A stretch of 32,388 nucleotides of DNA from Lentilactobacillus farraginis DSM 18382 = JCM 14108 (GCF_000583655.1 NZ_BAKI01000030.1:1-32388), one strand, 5' to 3'; positions 15,937 to 23,221 are shown, numbered from the stretch's first letter. The notes: a model not told the origin generated them from the letters alone. Made by a program: numbers and translations.

Positions 15937-15945
15937 CTTTTGCGA

Positions 15946-15961
15946 TGTTTCACGTGTAACA
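15946..15961 (-). promoter_or_regulatory. parS: parS centromere site (ParB/Spo0J binding)
   Basis: The minus strand reads TGTTACACGTGAAACA, a perfect match to the Firmicutes parS consensus TGTTNCACGTGAAACA. It lies in the convergent gap between the SDR gene and yitT, near a terminator. ParB loading here would organise the origin region for segregation and SMC recruitment. parS sites cluster around oriC, in line with the walRK-rlmH context. Confidence 0.85.
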
Positions 15962-15977
15962 TTTATCAAATTGATCA

Positions 15978-16862
15978 TTATAAAATTTTATCCAAGAGTT
16001 CCCCTTTAACACTATGAACGTCTTCAATCACTACCAAAGCGTCAGGGTCAATTGTAGAAATCACCGGCACAATTTCTGCTAGTTGGGGCTTGGAGCAGAT
16101 CGCATAGATCATTGGCCGCTTTTCTTGATAATAATATCCCTTTGCGTTTACCAACGTAATTCCCTGCTTCAGTCTTTTGGATAAGGCGGCTGTCACCTGA
16201 TCAGTTTGGTTGGTGATGATTGTAACCGATTTTTTAGCACCAAACCGGGACAATAAATTATTCAACACAACGGCACTTACATACAATTCAACAACCGTTA
16301 GAATCATGTTTTGCAGTCCAATAATCAATCCCGATGGAATGGCAACTATCAAGTCAAACAGCAGCATGGCTGTTCCGGTCATCATCCCGAAGTAACGGTT
16401 CATAATTTTTGCCAGAATTGTGCTGCCGGCAATGGTTCCCTCACCTCTAAAGATAATACCCATCGCAATTCCCATCAAAACGCCACCGGCAATTGCCGGA
16501 ATAATCGTTTGCCGGGTTTGGTATTGCAAAAGCCTTGGCAGCTTTAAAAAAATCGAGATCCATAAAACTGCCCAAAGTGAATACCAAACCGTCTTTTGAT
16601 CCAAGAAGCGAAAACCAATCACCAATAATAGGCCGTTTAAAACTAAATTAGTTATAAATGGTGGTATATGTAAGGCATAGTAGCCAACCGCGGTAAGTCC
16701 GGTAACCCCGCCCTCACCAATTTGATGCGGAATCAAAAAATCATTAATGGCAACAGCGTATATAAAGGCACCTAAAATAATCAGCAACCCATTTTTTAAA
16801 ATTGTCGTCCATTTAGCGCTTAATGAAATGATAATCGTTCCCTTCATAGATCGTAGCATCAC
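15978..16862 (-). CDS. YitT family membrane protein
   Basis: A 294-residue protein with five or so membrane segments in its first 200 residues (LLIILGAFIYAVAINDFLIP, EGGVTGLTAVGYYALHIPPF, GGVLMGIAMGIIFRGEGTIAGS) and a cytoplasmic DUF2179 domain at the end (VTIITNQTDQVTAALSKRL ... IDPDALVVIEDVHSVKG). This is the YitT layout (DUF161 plus DUF2179). Function in the family is not established. The start is uncertain: neither the ATG at 16862 nor the nearby MKG start has a strong ribosome site. It follows the second fluC gene by 27 bases with no terminator, so it may be co-transcribed with it under the fluoride riboswitch. Confidence 0.83.
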   Translation of the reverse strand: MMLRSMKGTIIISLSAKWTTILKNGLLIILGAFIYAVAINDFLIPHQIGEGGVTGLTAVGYYALHIPPFITNLVLNGLLLVIGFRFLDQKTVWYSLWAVLWISIFLKLPRLLQYQTRQTIIPAIAGGVLMGIAMGIIFRGEGTIAGSTILAKIMNRYFGMMTGTAMLLFDLIVAIPSGLIIGLQNMILTVVELYVSAVVLNNLLSRFGAKKSVTIITNQTDQVTAALSKRLKQGITLVNAKGYYYQEKRPMIYAICSKPQLAEIVPVISTIDPDALVVIEDVHSVKGELLDKIL

Positions 16863-16889
16863 TATCTTAACGCAAAATGATCAGTAATC

Positions 16890-17249
16890 TCAATTACCTA
16901 CCAATTGCCCCAAATATAACCCAATGTAAACGGCCAGGCAGCCCAAGAGAATTGATCCAAAATAATATTCCAATGCCACTGACCAGCGTTTGTTCCGCAC
17001 CAAAACAAAGGTATCAACTGTAAACGTTGAAAAGGTCGTAAACCCACCGCAAAGCCCTGTTAGTAGCAGTGCCGCTCCCAGGCCACCCAGTTGCATACCG
17101 CCTAAGAAACCGGCAATTAATGCACCAAGCACATTAATTATCAATGTAGCTAACGGCAACTCCGGCCAGTAACGTTTCCCAGCCAACGTGATTAAATATC
17201 TTAAAACTGCACCAATCCCGGCACCCATCGCTACTAAAATAATCACCAT
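16890..17249 (-). CDS. fluC: Fluoride channel FluC/CrcB, second subunit
   Basis: A 119-residue four-helix Fluc channel subunit. The signature GGFTTFSTFTVD and the early GAGIGAVLRYLI and NVLGALIAGFLGG segments are typical. Fluc proteins export fluoride passively as antiparallel dimers. Here two different subunit genes lie in tandem and overlap by 7 bases, as in organisms with heterodimeric channels. The ATG at 17249 follows GGGGT. Confidence 0.9.
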   Translation of the reverse strand: MVIILVAMGAGIGAVLRYLITLAGKRYWPELPLATLIINVLGALIAGFLGGMQLGGLGAALLLTGLCGGFTTFSTFTVDTFVLVRNKRWSVALEYYFGSILLGCLAVYIGLYLGQLVGN

Positions 17250-17638
17250 ATTTTTTTACCCCGATCCATTAGTCTTGCGGTCAAATATCCCAAACAGGCT
17301 GTCAAAAAACCGCCTACCAGGTTAATAATTAAAAACCAGATTGTTTCAGGAGTATGTAATAACATATTTTGATCCACCAATAATACAAACGTCGAAAAAG
17401 TCGTAAACGCACCGACGACTCCCGTTCCAAATCCCAAAATCAACCAATCGGGAAGGTCAATGATCAGGTCCAACCCATAAATCGTAAATGTTAGAAAGAA
17501 GCATCCTACAACATTCACAAAAGTAGTTCCCAAAAATGTATTTGTATTCAGCCAAAGGCCTGCTTCATACCTGGCAACCCCACCGATCATTCCGCCGACA
17601 AAAACTGAACAAAATTGACCAACTTTATACCAATTCAC
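17243..17638 (-). CDS. fluC: Fluoride channel FluC/CrcB, first subunit
   Basis: A 131-residue Fluc subunit with GGMIGGVARYEAG, TTFVNVVGCFFLTF and GVVGAFTTFSTFVLL. The GTG at 17638 (VNWYKVGQFCSVFVGG) is chosen because AGAGGT lies about 7 bases upstream; an earlier ATG would place the start inside the riboswitch terminator. The gene sits directly behind a fluoride riboswitch with a terminator, so it is induced when fluoride accumulates. It overlaps the second subunit gene. Confidence 0.9.
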   Translation of the reverse strand: MNWYKVGQFCSVFVGGMIGGVARYEAGLWLNTNTFLGTTFVNVVGCFFLTFTIYGLDLIIDLPDWLILGFGTGVVGAFTTFSTFVLLVDQNMLLHTPETIWFLIINLVGGFLTACLGYLTARLMDRGKKIW

Positions 17639-17661
17639 ACTTATTACCTCTTTTCCATTTG

Positions 17662-17739
17662 AAAAAACGCCTACCCTTAAATTAAAGGTAGACGTCATCA
17701 ACTCTTTGTGGACATAAAGTTTAGGCGAACGTCATCGCC
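17662..17739 (-). ncRNA. Fluoride (crcB) riboswitch with terminator
   Basis: On the minus strand the aptamer starts GGCGATGACGTTCGCC (17739-17724) and ends TTGATGACGTCTACC, matching the crcB motif (GGCGATG..GTTCGCC ... TGATGAC.TCTACC). The last bases GTCTACC (17687-17693) also pair with GGTAGGC (17669-17675), forming a terminator followed by a T-run at 17662-17667. Fluoride binding should stabilise the aptamer and prevent terminator formation, switching on fluC. Confidence 0.88.
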
Positions 17740-17754
17740 ATATCAATTACAAAA

Positions 17755-17783
17755 AGTATATCAAAAACCCCCAAATGCCGCAA
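17755..17783 (-). promoter_or_regulatory. Predicted promoter of the fluoride riboswitch transcript
   Basis: TTGCGG (17778-17783) and TATACT (17755-17760) are 17 bp apart on the minus strand, placing the start about 10 bases before the aptamer. Confidence 0.55.
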
Positions 17784-17860
17784 TTCCAAATTCAATATTT
17801 TTGATTCGTTGCGACGCAAATAAATGCTTATGATACACTAATGGGTATTAAGGGGATGTT

Positions 17861-18541
17861 ATTATTAAAAATTCGCTAAAACAACGCTGGATTGGCCTGA
17901 TATCCGGCTTAATACTAAACGCTTTTGGAAACGCATTGACCATTTCCGCCAACATGGGAAGCGCGGTTTGGACGGCTTCTGCGGTTAATTATAGCCGTTG
18001 GTTTAATGTCAATGTCGGTATCTTATTGTTTATTATCGGCTTCCTTAATACGGTTACCAACCAGATTCTCATTAAACATTGGGACTGGCCACGGTTTGTC
18101 GGTGAAATTGCTTATGTCTGTTTTTTCAGTTACTTCGTCAGTTTATTTGTAACCGTCTTTAATTCTTTTGGAATTGGCGCTTTACCTATCATTATCCGGG
18201 CTGTCCTATCTTGTCTGGGAATTGTTTTCTTCTGTATTGCCATTTCACTTTATCAACGGGCTAATATTTTAATGCACCCAAATGATGATACAACCAACAT
18301 TCTCCGTTTTTTCTATCTCCGAAAGAGTGCAGTGGCGGCGCAATTAGTCGATTTTATTCCACCAATTGTCGCAATGATCGTGTCGTTTGCCGTGACCAAA
18401 AACCTTTATGCAGTTAATGTTGGAACTATTTTTTCAATTCTGTTTAACGGCCTGATTATCCAAACTGCTGATAAATATGTCTGGCCAAAGCTTAAGCATA
18501 ATTTCAAAACACTTTCTCAAAATCCTTCAGAGGATAATTGA
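17861..18541 (+). CDS. YczE/YyaS-like integral membrane protein; start unclear
   Basis: A membrane protein of about 220 residues with five predicted spans. The conserved-looking N-terminus is KQRWIGLISGLILNAFGNAL followed by TISANMGSAVWTA, as in YczE-type proteins. The frame is open from 17852, yet no ATG or GTG lies in frame before the TTG at 17936, which is inside the first helix and has no ribosome site. AAGGGG at 17850-17855 points to initiation near 17861-17864, where the in-frame codons are ATT. Alternatively one A is missing from the run at 17867-17871, which would join the ATG at 17856 to this frame, but that ATG touches the ribosome site. I give the ATT position as the best boundary. 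Function unknown. Confidence 0.65.
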   Translation: MIKNSLKQRWIGLISGLILNAFGNALTISANMGSAVWTASAVNYSRWFNVNVGILLFIIGFLNTVTNQILIKHWDWPRFVGEIAYVCFFSYFVSLFVTVFNSFGIGALPIIIRAVLSCLGIVFFCIAISLYQRANILMHPNDDTTNILRFFYLRKSAVAAQLVDFIPPIVAMIVSFAVTKNLYAVNVGTIFSILFNGLIIQTADKYVWPKLKHNFKTLSQNPSEDN

Positions 18542-18602
18542 TCAGCATCTCATCTCTTTTTAGTTATTTAAATGTTATGATTGAACTATGGAGGTGTTAA
18601 AT

Positions 18603-19418
18603 TTGAATAAAAAATTATATTTGATGATATTAGCTTTATCCTTAATCGGTTTATTTAGCTTTACAAAAACAACCGCACAGGCAGCCGGCTACCAGATTGT
18701 CTCAAACCAAGCTGCAAGCCGGATTGAACCACTTCATAATGCGAATCCCCAGTCCCACTATATGTGGAATCTGTCTCATACAGTTAAATTACATAACTTG
18801 AAGAACTTTCCGAATACAACATGGACATTAAAACGGGTTGCGATTCTTTCACACAACGGTAAAAAAGCAGTGTATTTTAACGTTACTGATCGAACAGGTC
18901 AATTTAACGGGTGGGTTTGGCATGGATTTCTTGAATTTGGACCTTATCAGTACCACGAAGACCCAAATGCCGATGGTTTAAATCTCATTGATCCTGCAAA
19001 TAATGCCGCCAATTCAATGCTTTCAAATTATGTACTAAAAAAGCTCTTTAATGACGGATATCGCGGCCAAAATGATTTAATGAAATTGGCTTACTACTAT
19101 GGTGATCAGCGAGCAAGCAACGCAACCATCTCGTTTAAAGACGCCGTTGCTACTAAGAGCTTAACCATCAATGCCGCCAATTTGATTGGGATGTTTGAAT
19201 ACCCGGTATCCGACATTGTTAACCTAATTGATCCCGCAACCAAAGATATGCTCCTCGAAAAAACCGGGAACGGAGAACTCGGAAATAACATAACACTTCA
19301 AATAGAAAATTTTCTAAAAAGTAATCAGTCAAATCAGTTTGGTTTGTGGCTGAATTTATCTGGTAGTATTTCTAATGGAACATTGGCTTTGGATTTAACC
19401 TGCATTAGTACAAAGTAA
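18603..19418 (+). CDS. Secreted protein with lactobacillar surface module, second paralogue
   Basis: A 271-residue exported protein. The signal peptide LNKKLYLMILALSLIGLFSF ends near TTAQAAG (signal peptidase I AQA-AG). Residues about 40-105 carry the same module as the protein at 518 (YMWNLSHTVKLHNLKNFPNT TW ... KKAVYFNV ... GWVWHGFL), while the C-terminal halves differ. A surface or wall-binding role is inference. The TTG at 18603 is preferred over the ATG at 18588 because GGAGGTG lies between them at proper spacing. It is followed by a terminator. Confidence 0.68.
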   Translation: MNKKLYLMILALSLIGLFSFTKTTAQAAGYQIVSNQAASRIEPLHNANPQSHYMWNLSHTVKLHNLKNFPNTTWTLKRVAILSHNGKKAVYFNVTDRTGQFNGWVWHGFLEFGPYQYHEDPNADGLNLIDPANNAANSMLSNYVLKKLFNDGYRGQNDLMKLAYYYGDQRASNATISFKDAVATKSLTINAANLIGMFEYPVSDIVNLIDPATKDMLLEKTGNGELGNNITLQIENFLKSNQSNQFGLWLNLSGSISNGTLALDLTCISTK

Positions 19419-19444
19419 CGATTGATTAATCAATTCATAACCAT

Positions 19445-19497
19445 AAAAATAGATCCGACTGGAAACCGTAATAAAGTTTTCAATCAGATCTATTTTT
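19445..19497. terminator. Bidirectional terminator
   Basis: AAAAATAGATC (19445-19455) pairs with GATCTATTTTT (19487-19497), extended by partial inner pairing (AAAC/GTTT). It separates the secreted-protein gene (+) from the NCS1 permease gene (-). Confidence 0.75.
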
Positions 19498-19557
19498 CGT
19501 GGTTTATTAAAATAACACTTATACCATGTTGATAGCCATTATCCTGTTCGAAGCACT

Positions 19558-20883
19558 TTAAGCATCCGACAGCTCATTTTTATCGTACCTCAACAGCCAT
19601 AATACCAGCCACGAAGTAAGAAAGCCAATCGGCCAACTAAGGTTCACACCCACTAAGGCCAGAACAGCACCGGTAAACAAGGCAATAATCGGTTGAATAG
19701 ATGCTTTAACCTTTTGCTCATCATACAAATCGCTAACCGTTACTTTTTTACGACGTTTAACGTAGTATTCATTTAAAATAATAGCCGTCATTGGTCCCAG
19801 AAAAGCCGAGTATGTTTTAATAAAAATTGTTAAACCGGTTGAAGAACTATCCTGTACCAGCAGCCACGGAAAACTCAGGCCGGCCAGTAAGGCCACAATC
19901 ACCAACGATAGCCGTTCTGGTAAATCAAACCAGGCATTTAGGACATACGTCGGTGGGATAATATTTGCCACTAAATTGGTGGTAATTGTTCCCAAAACGA
20001 TAAAGGCGGAAACCACAACGGTAACCAAATCGTTGTTAAATAAATGAGCCATTGCGTGAACCGGACTTGAAATCCCAGTAACCACCGCCAACAAAGCACC
20101 GGTCAATACAGTAATCCCATAAGCCACAAAGATTGGAATGAAATAAAGTACCGCCCGCCGCTTATTTGACAGCCCCGCTTGAAGCTCACGGGAATAATCC
20201 GCGGCAGATTCGAAAACTGCCGTATAATTTCCCAAAAAAGCAACCACAAATCCCCAAAAAGTCGGCCCCCAAGTGCCTTTTACATAAATCATTCGATTAG
20301 AAAAGACCGCCGCTTTTTGTGTAATCAGATACGCCAGCATCCCAATCAAAAGAACTGCCATGAATAAAGAAATCCCAGTCGCAACTATCTTAATTGACTT
20401 AAATCCTTTAATTGAAATTAACGTCTGAATTATTAATAAAACAACAAAGAAGACCGCCGGATTATCGTAGCCACTGGTAATTTTAGCAATTTGATTAAGC
20501 GCCAACCCACCGGTCCAGCTTTGAAATCCGTACCAAACAATTGCCGGAATTCCCCGCAGTAAACTGGCCAGTTTCGACCCCAACAAGCCAAAGGTCAGCC
20601 GTAATTGGATAACGTATGGTGAACCGGTATAATACCCAAAATGATCGTTTAATACAAAAATAACGGTAATAATGGCAATCGCAATACCGGCCGCCAGAAT
20701 CGTTTGTAACAGGTTCATTGTTGCCACGCCTGCCACCACGATTGATGATCCCAACGTGACATTTCCAATATTAAAACCGTCCCCCAACCACATCGCCATG
20801 TAGGCAAGCTGACCAACGTGCCGATCGGTTCGCGTTCGCGGTTTTAGATCTGGTGAAATTGAAAGTGATTTTGCTGCATTCAT
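19558..20883 (-). CDS. NCS1 family permease (purine/pyrimidine/allantoin/thiamine-precursor type)
   Basis: A 441-residue permease with about twelve membrane segments in the NCS1 fold: N-terminal WLGDGFNIGNVTLGSSIVVA, then YYTGSPYVIQLRLTFGLLGS, AIVWYGFQSWTGGLALNQI, and near the end LGPMTAIILNEYYVKRRK. NCS1 members carry cytosine, uracil, hydantoins, allantoin, purines or, for CytX-like and related members, the thiamine precursor hydroxymethylpyrimidine. The ATG overlaps the upstream amidohydrolase stop (ATGA), so both are translationally coupled and controlled by the TPP riboswitch at 22335-22404. Substrate is unproven: homology of the partner suggests allantoin, the riboswitch suggests a thiamine-related compound. 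Confidence 0.85.
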   Translation of the reverse strand: MNAAKSLSISPDLKPRTRTDRHVGQLAYMAMWLGDGFNIGNVTLGSSIVVAGVATMNLLQTILAAGIAIAIITVIFVLNDHFGYYTGSPYVIQLRLTFGLLGSKLASLLRGIPAIVWYGFQSWTGGLALNQIAKITSGYDNPAVFFVVLLIIQTLISIKGFKSIKIVATGISLFMAVLLIGMLAYLITQKAAVFSNRMIYVKGTWGPTFWGFVVAFLGNYTAVFESAADYSRELQAGLSNKRRAVLYFIPIFVAYGITVLTGALLAVVTGISSPVHAMAHLFNNDLVTVVVSAFIVLGTITTNLVANIIPPTYVLNAWFDLPERLSLVIVALLAGLSFPWLLVQDSSSTGLTIFIKTYSAFLGPMTAIILNEYYVKRRKKVTVSDLYDEQKVKASIQPIIALFTGAVLALVGVNLSWPIGFLTSWLVLWLLRYDKNELSDA

Positions 20884-22265
20884 TTTGCCCCAACTCCAAC
20901 CCGCTGTTTAGTCAAAAATTTTCCGGTTGGTTGATAATGGAAACCTTTTGCCAGGGTATAGATAACCCGACCTCTCAAAATCGTAGTCGTCACCCGGTCG
21001 TGAATCGTAAAACCCGTGTATGCACTAATCTTGTTCTTATAATATAAGTCTTCAGGTTTCAAAATATAGCTCTGATTAGGGTCTAAAAGTGTAATATCCG
21101 CATCATAGCCAACCTGAAGTTTACCTTTATTAGCAATTCCGAAAAGGCTGGCTGGTCTTTCAGCGATTAATTTAACAAAGTCGACAACCGGCAACCCACG
21201 TTTCTTTACGGCCTCATCGTACAATAGGTCAACATTATTCTGACAGCCGCTCACACCACCCCAAATATCGAAAATATTATGGTCGGGACTTTCTTTCATC
21301 GACATCGGCGCCGGTGAATGATCTGATCCAATCGTATCAATTTGACCGTCAAATAATTTCTTCCACAGTCCTTTAACAATTTTTGGATCCCGCAAGGCCG
21401 GCGAACACTTCGCCAACGGACCAATCTGTTCAAATTGATTTCGATCCAAGATTAAATAGTGAGGGCATGTTTCACAAGTAACTGTTTGACCGCTTTTGCG
21501 GGCCGCGGTTACCCGCTCAACTGATTCAGGTGTTGATAAATGTACAAAATGCAGGTGGACATTAGTCTGTTTGGCAAGGTACAACGCCCGATTAACTGCT
21601 TCAATCTCAACAAACGGCGGTCGTGAATCAACATAGTCCTGAATTTGTGTCTTGCCTTCGCTTATTTTTTCAGCTGCCAAGCCGTCTGTAATGGCGGCAT
21701 TCTCGGCATGAAGCAAAATTGGTAATCCTGTCTTACCAATTTCCTGCATCCCTTTCAGCAGCTGATAATCATCAACATTTTTAAAATCACCGGGAATATC
21801 CGAACCGGTAGTTGCCATAAATGCTTTAAAGCCCATTGCACCTTCATTTGCCATCTTCTGAATTTCAGTAAGATTTCCAGGCACCAAACCGCCATATAAC
21901 CCAAAATCAACGTAGGATTTGCCTTCAGCGATTTCTTTTTGTCGTTTAAATTCTTCCCCAGTGGTTCTGGCAGGTAGGGCATTTAAGGGCATTACCAGCA
22001 TTGTCGTTGTGCCACCGGCAGCTAAGGCTTGTGATCCGGTATGATAATCTTCCCAGTCACTTCTACCAGGTTCATTAATATGAACGTGTGAATCGATCAT
22101 ACCAGGTAACACCATTTGCCCAGCAGCATCGATAACGTGCTCGGCTTGATCAGCTAAATCATTTCCAATCGCGGCAATTTTATCATCTTGAATTGCCAAA
22201 TCCGCGTCTACAACTTGTGTTGGTGTCACAACATGACCATTGGTAATAACGAGCGAATATTCCAT
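20880..22265 (-). CDS. allB: Allantoinase-family cyclic amidohydrolase under a TPP riboswitch
   Basis: A 461-residue binuclear metal amidohydrolase with long stretches like E. coli allantoinase (HINEPGRSDWEDYHTGS, TTTMLVMPLNALPA, CETCPHY, CSPALRDP, SDHSPAP). The metal ligands are all present: H60 and H62, K147 (carbamylated Lys in GFKAFMATTG), H186, H242 and D315. Allantoinase opens the hydantoin ring of allantoin to allantoate; dihydroorotase, dihydropyrimidinase and hydantoinase are relatives. The ATG at 22265 follows GGAGGAAGG; an upstream ATG would lie inside the riboswitch. The gene overlaps the NCS1 permease gene by 4 bases. No allantoate amidohydrolase, ureidoglycolate or glyoxylate genes are adjacent. 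Control by thiamine pyrophosphate is not expected for allantoin catabolism, so the true substrate may be another ring amide. Confidence 0.85.
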   Translation of the reverse strand: MEYSLVITNGHVVTPTQVVDADLAIQDDKIAAIGNDLADQAEHVIDAAGQMVLPGMIDSHVHINEPGRSDWEDYHTGSQALAAGGTTTMLVMPLNALPARTTGEEFKRQKEIAEGKSYVDFGLYGGLVPGNLTEIQKMANEGAMGFKAFMATTGSDIPGDFKNVDDYQLLKGMQEIGKTGLPILLHAENAAITDGLAAEKISEGKTQIQDYVDSRPPFVEIEAVNRALYLAKQTNVHLHFVHLSTPESVERVTAARKSGQTVTCETCPHYLILDRNQFEQIGPLAKCSPALRDPKIVKGLWKKLFDGQIDTIGSDHSPAPMSMKESPDHNIFDIWGGVSGCQNNVDLLYDEAVKKRGLPVVDFVKLIAERPASLFGIANKGKLQVGYDADITLLDPNQSYILKPEDLYYKNKISAYTGFTIHDRVTTTILRGRVIYTLAKGFHYQPTGKFLTKQRVGVGAK

Positions 22266-22272
22266 AAAAAAT

Positions 22273-22300
22273 CCTTCCTCCAAGATATGCCGAGAAAGAC
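22273..22300 (-). promoter_or_regulatory. Riboswitch expression platform sequestering the allB ribosome site
   Basis: The allB ribosome site GGAGGAAGG (22273-22281) can pair with CTTTCTC (within 22292-22300), closing a 10-base loop. The same GTCTTTCTC can instead pair with GAGGAAGAC, the 3' end of the aptamer (22335-22343). Ligand-bound aptamer would free CTTTCTC to mask the ribosome site. The hairpin is followed by ATTTTTT and might also terminate transcription. Confidence 0.6.
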
Positions 22301-22334
22301 AATATTGATATTTCCTATGTAGAATTATCAAGAA

Positions 22335-22404
22335 GTCTTCCTCCGACAGTCCAAACTGTATCAGGTTCAATGGGTATTATCTCAGCTATAAAAGCACCCC
22401 AGAC
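22335..22404 (-). ncRNA. TPP riboswitch (THI element) upstream of allB
   Basis: The minus strand carries the THI-box landmarks in order: GTCT, GGGGTGC, GCTGAGA, ATACCC, TTGAACCTGAT, a short P4/P5 hairpin (CAGTTTGGACTG), CGGAGGAA and AGAC. P1 forms between GTCT (22401-22404) and AGAC (22335-22338). It starts about 40 bases after the ykoE stop and ends about 70 bases before the allB ATG. TPP binding should switch off allB and the permease. Confidence 0.92.
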
Positions 22405-22443
22405 AACTAATAAAATTAATAACACATCAGCTAAAGTTTTAGC

Positions 22444-22998
22444 CTATTTTGAAACATTGAAATGTAAAACAGATGATCGTTCAACCAACGAAAAAATCAT
22501 TTTGACTAAAACAGCCCCAAAAACAATGTCGGAAACCAATCGCACAGAGAACAAGGCAATCACCATTGGAACTGAATACTTAACGTATCCCAAACGGAAC
22601 AGCTCGTAACCAAAGGCAACAACGGTTGTTGTAACGGCCGATGATAAAAGACTTGCCCAACCCCAGTTACGGTAACGCAAAACAGCAAATCCTAATTCAC
22701 TTCCAATTCCCTGAACAATTCCTGAAATCAAAGCAGCTGCACCAAAAGTACCACCAAAGAGGACCTCTGCAGCAGCACCCAGCGTTTCTCCAATAATTGC
22801 CGAACCGGGTACCCGAACCAGATACATCGTTAAAGGCCCCGCCATAATCCAAAGGCCAAACAGCGCTTCATTGGCAAACGGCCCGATTCCCAAATACAGA
22901 AAATTATAAAGCCAATCTGTTCCAACAAAAATCGCCCCAAATGCAATCGCAATGAGCGCAATCAAAATAATATCTTGTAAATGAAACTTCTTTTTCAC
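22444..22998 (-). CDS. ykoE: ECF transporter S component YkoE (thiamine precursor)
   Basis: A 184-residue membrane S-component with about six spans. Segments such as FANEALFGLWIMAGPLTMYL, GETLGAAAEVLFGGTFG and SGIVQGIGSELGFAVLRYRN closely match the YkoE pattern (B. subtilis GLIQGAGSELGFALFRYR). YkoE captures a thiamine precursor, probably hydroxymethylpyrimidine. In Bacillus it is encoded with its own ykoD ATPase and ykoC T-component; neither is here, so it must use a shared EcfAA'T module encoded elsewhere. GTG start at 22998, 9 bases after GGGAGG. It is preceded by a TPP riboswitch with a terminator. Confidence 0.88.
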   Translation of the reverse strand: MKKKFHLQDIILIALIAIAFGAIFVGTDWLYNFLYLGIGPFANEALFGLWIMAGPLTMYLVRVPGSAIIGETLGAAAEVLFGGTFGAAALISGIVQGIGSELGFAVLRYRNWGWASLLSSAVTTTVVAFGYELFRLGYVKYSVPMVIALFSVRLVSDIVFGAVLVKMIFSLVERSSVLHFNVSK

Positions 22999-23068
22999 GA
23001 TACGTTTTCCTCCCTATCGATGCTTGGCATCTAATTGTTCAAAAAAGAATCATCTGTAAGCCAACAAA

Positions 23069-23106
23069 AAACTCCCTTCCCTGTATAACGACAGAGAAAG
23101 GAGTTT
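23069..23106 (-). terminator. Riboswitch-controlled terminator upstream of ykoE
   Basis: On the minus strand AAACTCCTTTCTCTGT (23106-23091) pairs with ACAGGGAAGGGAGTTT (23084-23069) around a 6-base loop, followed by a T-run. The 5' arm contains CTTTCTC, which can also pair with GAGGAAG at the aptamer 3' end, giving an antiterminator. Confidence 0.8.
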
Positions 23107-23148
23107 TACCTATAGCTTTTTAACTGAACATGGATAGGTAATAGTTTG

Positions 23149-23221
23149 TTGTCTTCCTCCGGCAGTACGAACTGCATCAGGTTCAATGGGTATTTCTCAG
23201 CCAACGAGGCACCCCAGACAA
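23149..23221 (-). ncRNA. TPP riboswitch (THI element) upstream of ykoE
   Basis: The minus strand shows TTGTCT, GGGGTGC, GGCTGAGA, ATACCC, TTGAACCTGAT, a P4/P5 arm (GCAGTTCGTACTGC), CGGAGGAA and AGACAA in THI-box order. P1 is TTGTCT (23216-23221) with AGACAA (23149-23154). It is followed by a strong terminator before ykoE, so control is by transcription termination, unlike the second copy. Confidence 0.93.
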
